From Cytophagales bacterium (GTDB lineage: Bacteria; Bacteroidota; Bacteroidia; Cytophagales; Spirosomataceae): a stretch of DNA of 64,000 nt. The stretch lies in the NCBI GenBank assembly GCA_013298215.1, contig JAAFKE010000002.1, forward strand, positions 122,184 through 186,183, written 5' to 3'. Below the pieces are notes generated by a model that saw nothing but the letters and a program-made list of their open reading frames with translations, searched no databases and had not been told where the DNA came from. Below, piece after piece: positions 62,631-64,000 of this stretch (position 1 is the first letter of the stretch; every line of letters starts with the position of its first letter). A program made the position numbers and the translations under genes.

Positions 62631-63743
62631 ATGAAAAAAGCACTCATAACGGGTATTACTGGCCAGGACGGCGCGTATTTGGCCGAGTTGCTCTTAGAAA
62701 AAGGCTACGAAGTACACGGCATTAAGCGGCGTAGTTCGATGTTCAACACCCAGCGGATTGACCATATTTACGAAGATCCCCACGAAAGCAACGTGCGTTT
62801 CAAGCTGCACTACGGCGACCTGACGGACTCGACCAACATTATTAGGATTATCCAAGAAATACAGCCCGACGAGATTTATAACCTCGGAGCGATGTCGCAC
62901 GTGCGGGTGAGTTTCGACGCGCCCGAATACACCCTCGACACCGACGGTGGCGGTACGCTCCGCATTTTGGAGGCCGTGCGGCTGCTTGGGCTTACCGAAA
63001 AGACGCGTATCTACCAGGCATCTACTTCCGAACTGTATGGCCTGGTGCAGCATCCGATCCAGTCCGAAACCACTCCCTTTTACCCGCGTTCGCCCTATGC
63101 TTGCGCAAAATTATACGGCTACTGGATAACGGTGAACTACCGCGAGGCATACGGAATGTATGCCTGCAACGGTATATTGTTCAACCACGAGTCGCCGCTG
63201 CGTGGCGAGACCTTCGTAACGCGCAAGATCACCCGGGCGGTGTCGCGGATTGCGTTGGGTTTGCAAGATAAAGTCTTTATGGGCAACATCGACTCTCAGC
63301 GCGACTGGGGTCACGCCAAAGATTACGTAGAAGCCATGTGGTTGATGCTCCAACAAGACGTGGCCGAGGACTTTGTGATTGCCACTGGCACAACCACCCG
63401 CATCCGCGATTTTATTACGATGGCTTTCGGTGAGGTAGGCATTGAGGTTGAATACCAAGGCGAGGGCATCGACGAAGTGGCGCGGGTAGTTGCCTGCCAC
63501 AATCCCAATTTTCAGGTAGCTGTGGGGCAAGAGGTGATGGGAATTGACCCGAGGTACTTCCGCCCTACGGAGGTAGAACTTCTGCTCGGCGACCCCACCA
63601 AGGCCAACACCAAGCTGGGCTGGAAACCCAAATACGACCTGGCCGCCCTGGTGAAAGACATGATGCAAGCCGACGTTGAGCTGTTCCAAAAAGACCGCCT
63701 CCTCGAAGAGAGTGGCCACCGCGTGCCAAATTACTTTGAGTAG
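62631..63743 (+). CDS. gmd: GDP-mannose 4,6-dehydratase
   Basis: This 370-residue SDR enzyme makes GDP-4-keto-6-deoxymannose, the first step to GDP-fucose and related sugars. It has the NAD-binding [14 protein letters not shown], the catalytic STSELYG and [15 protein letters not shown] (Tyr-x3-Lys), and the family segment [20 protein letters not shown]. The next enzyme of the fucose pathway (GDP-fucose synthase) is not inside the window. It fits surface polysaccharide or LPS synthesis along with other glycan genes here. Confidence 0.95.
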   Translation: MKKALITGITGQDGAYLAELLLEKGYEVHGIKRRSSMFNTQRIDHIYEDPHESNVRFKLHYGDLTDSTNIIRIIQEIQPDEIYNLGAMSHVRVSFDAPEYTLDTDGGGTLRILEAVRLLGLTEKTRIYQASTSELYGLVQHPIQSETTPFYPRSPYACAKLYGYWITVNYREAYGMYACNGILFNHESPLRGETFVTRKITRAVSRIALGLQDKVFMGNIDSQRDWGHAKDYVEAMWLMLQQDVAEDFVIATGTTTRIRDFITMAFGEVGIEVEYQGEGIDEVARVVACHNPNFQVAVGQEVMGIDPRYFRPTEVELLLGDPTKANTKLGWKPKYDLAALVKDMMQADVELFQKDRLLEESGHRVPNYFE

Positions 63744-63805
63744 AAACGCAACCAAAACCAAAGCGCATCGGCACGGTGGGCTGTGAGTAAGGTTCAGAAA
63801 ATAGC

Positions 63806-63845
63806 AAAGGCCCAAAAATTAATCCTAATTTTTGGGCCTTTTTTT
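63806..63845 (+). terminator. Terminator after gmd
   Basis: A perfect 16-base stem (63806-63821 with 63826-63841, core GGCCCAAAAATTA) with a 4-base loop ends in a run of seven T (63839-63845). It also reads as a hairpin from the other strand but with the weaker run there. Confidence 0.9.
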
Positions 63846-63936
63846 GTGCTGATTCCTTCAAAGCAACATCTGCAGCTCGTGGTGGGCGTAAATTGGTTTC
63901 GATCACGTATTTTTACGCCAAAAAAGTAAACCATTG

Positions 63937-64000
63937 ATGGAAAGTCTGAGAATAGCGTCGAAATTGCCCAAAGTGGGTACTACCATTTTTACCGTGATGT
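63937..64000 (+). CDS. Partial PLP-dependent aminotransferase
   Basis: The first 21 codons read MESLRIASKLPKVGTTIFTV and then M, cut by the right edge. SKLPKVGTTIFTVM is the start of class I/II aminotransferases of the methionine/kynurenine type. Nothing more can be said about the substrate. It starts about 90 bases after the gmd terminator. Confidence 0.7.
   Translation, partial: MESLRIASKLPKVGTTIFTVM

Overview
The window looks like chromosomal DNA of a Bacteroidota bacterium, most plausibly of the Cytophagales type. The evidence is a complete SprA-like type IX secretion (T9SS) translocon protein, four exported proteins with T9SS-style or FlgD-like C-terminal modules, TonB-dependent receptors with carboxypeptidase-type N-terminal domains, a DUF4249 lipoprotein, the rpmG-DUF4295-ftsY gene order, and promoters of the Bacteroidota form TTTG-N20-TANNTTTG upstream of nuoA and rpmG. 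No rRNA, tRNA, CRISPR array or intact insertion sequence was seen. Genus and species cannot be decided from the sequence alone.

Layout. 0-3.1 kb: nuoABCD of respiratory complex I, leftward, with the operon running off the left edge. 3.1-9.2 kb: two paralogous secreted SGNH/sialate-acetylesterase-like proteins; the larger carries nine tandem Ig-like modules. 9.3-10.9 kb: adk-obg. 11.1-16.7 kb, rightward: clpP, a lineage-specific lipoprotein, clpX, rpmG, DUF4295, ftsY and a membrane-anchored metallophosphoesterase. 16.7-20.6 kb: a sugar-phosphate transferase and a secreted M4 metallopeptidase. 20.6-22.6 kb: an AT-rich accessory patch with a PD-(D/E)XK transposase-family nuclease and small ORFs. 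22.7-30.7 kb: an RluA-type pseudouridine synthase and sprA. 30.8-34.4 kb: a compact locus of thioredoxin-fold protein, TonB receptor with a CxxC motif in its plug, His-rich membrane protein and small Cys-tailed exported protein. 34.5-42.1 kb: a Wzi-like outer membrane protein, a histone-H1-like protein, a lamin-tail surface protein, a GNAT-type acyltransferase, a glycerophosphodiesterase and a glycosyltransferase. 42.3-48.8 kb: a regulatory-domain protein, TonB receptor, DUF4249 lipoprotein and LytS/LytTR pair, all rightward. 48.8-64 kb: an isolated nuoH, lpxH, three exported unknowns, a GH13-like protein, a photolyase, plsC, purH, a thiolase, a second metallophosphoesterase, a SPOR lipoprotein, gmd and the start of an aminotransferase.

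Themes. Core housekeeping genes (energy, proteolysis, translation and targeting, purine and lipid A synthesis) are interleaved with cell-envelope genes. SprA would export the esterases and the M4 peptidase found in the same window. The sugar-phosphate transferase, glycosyltransferase, Wzi-like protein and Gmd point to surface polysaccharide synthesis, but they are scattered rather than clustered. The most interesting unexplained unit is the thioredoxin/TonB/His-rich/Cys-tail locus at 30.8-34.4 kb. Other points worth a second look are the isolated nuoH, a short ORF overlapping the histidine kinase start, a terminator-like hairpin just upstream of purH, and an operator-like inverted repeat upstream of the smaller esterase gene.
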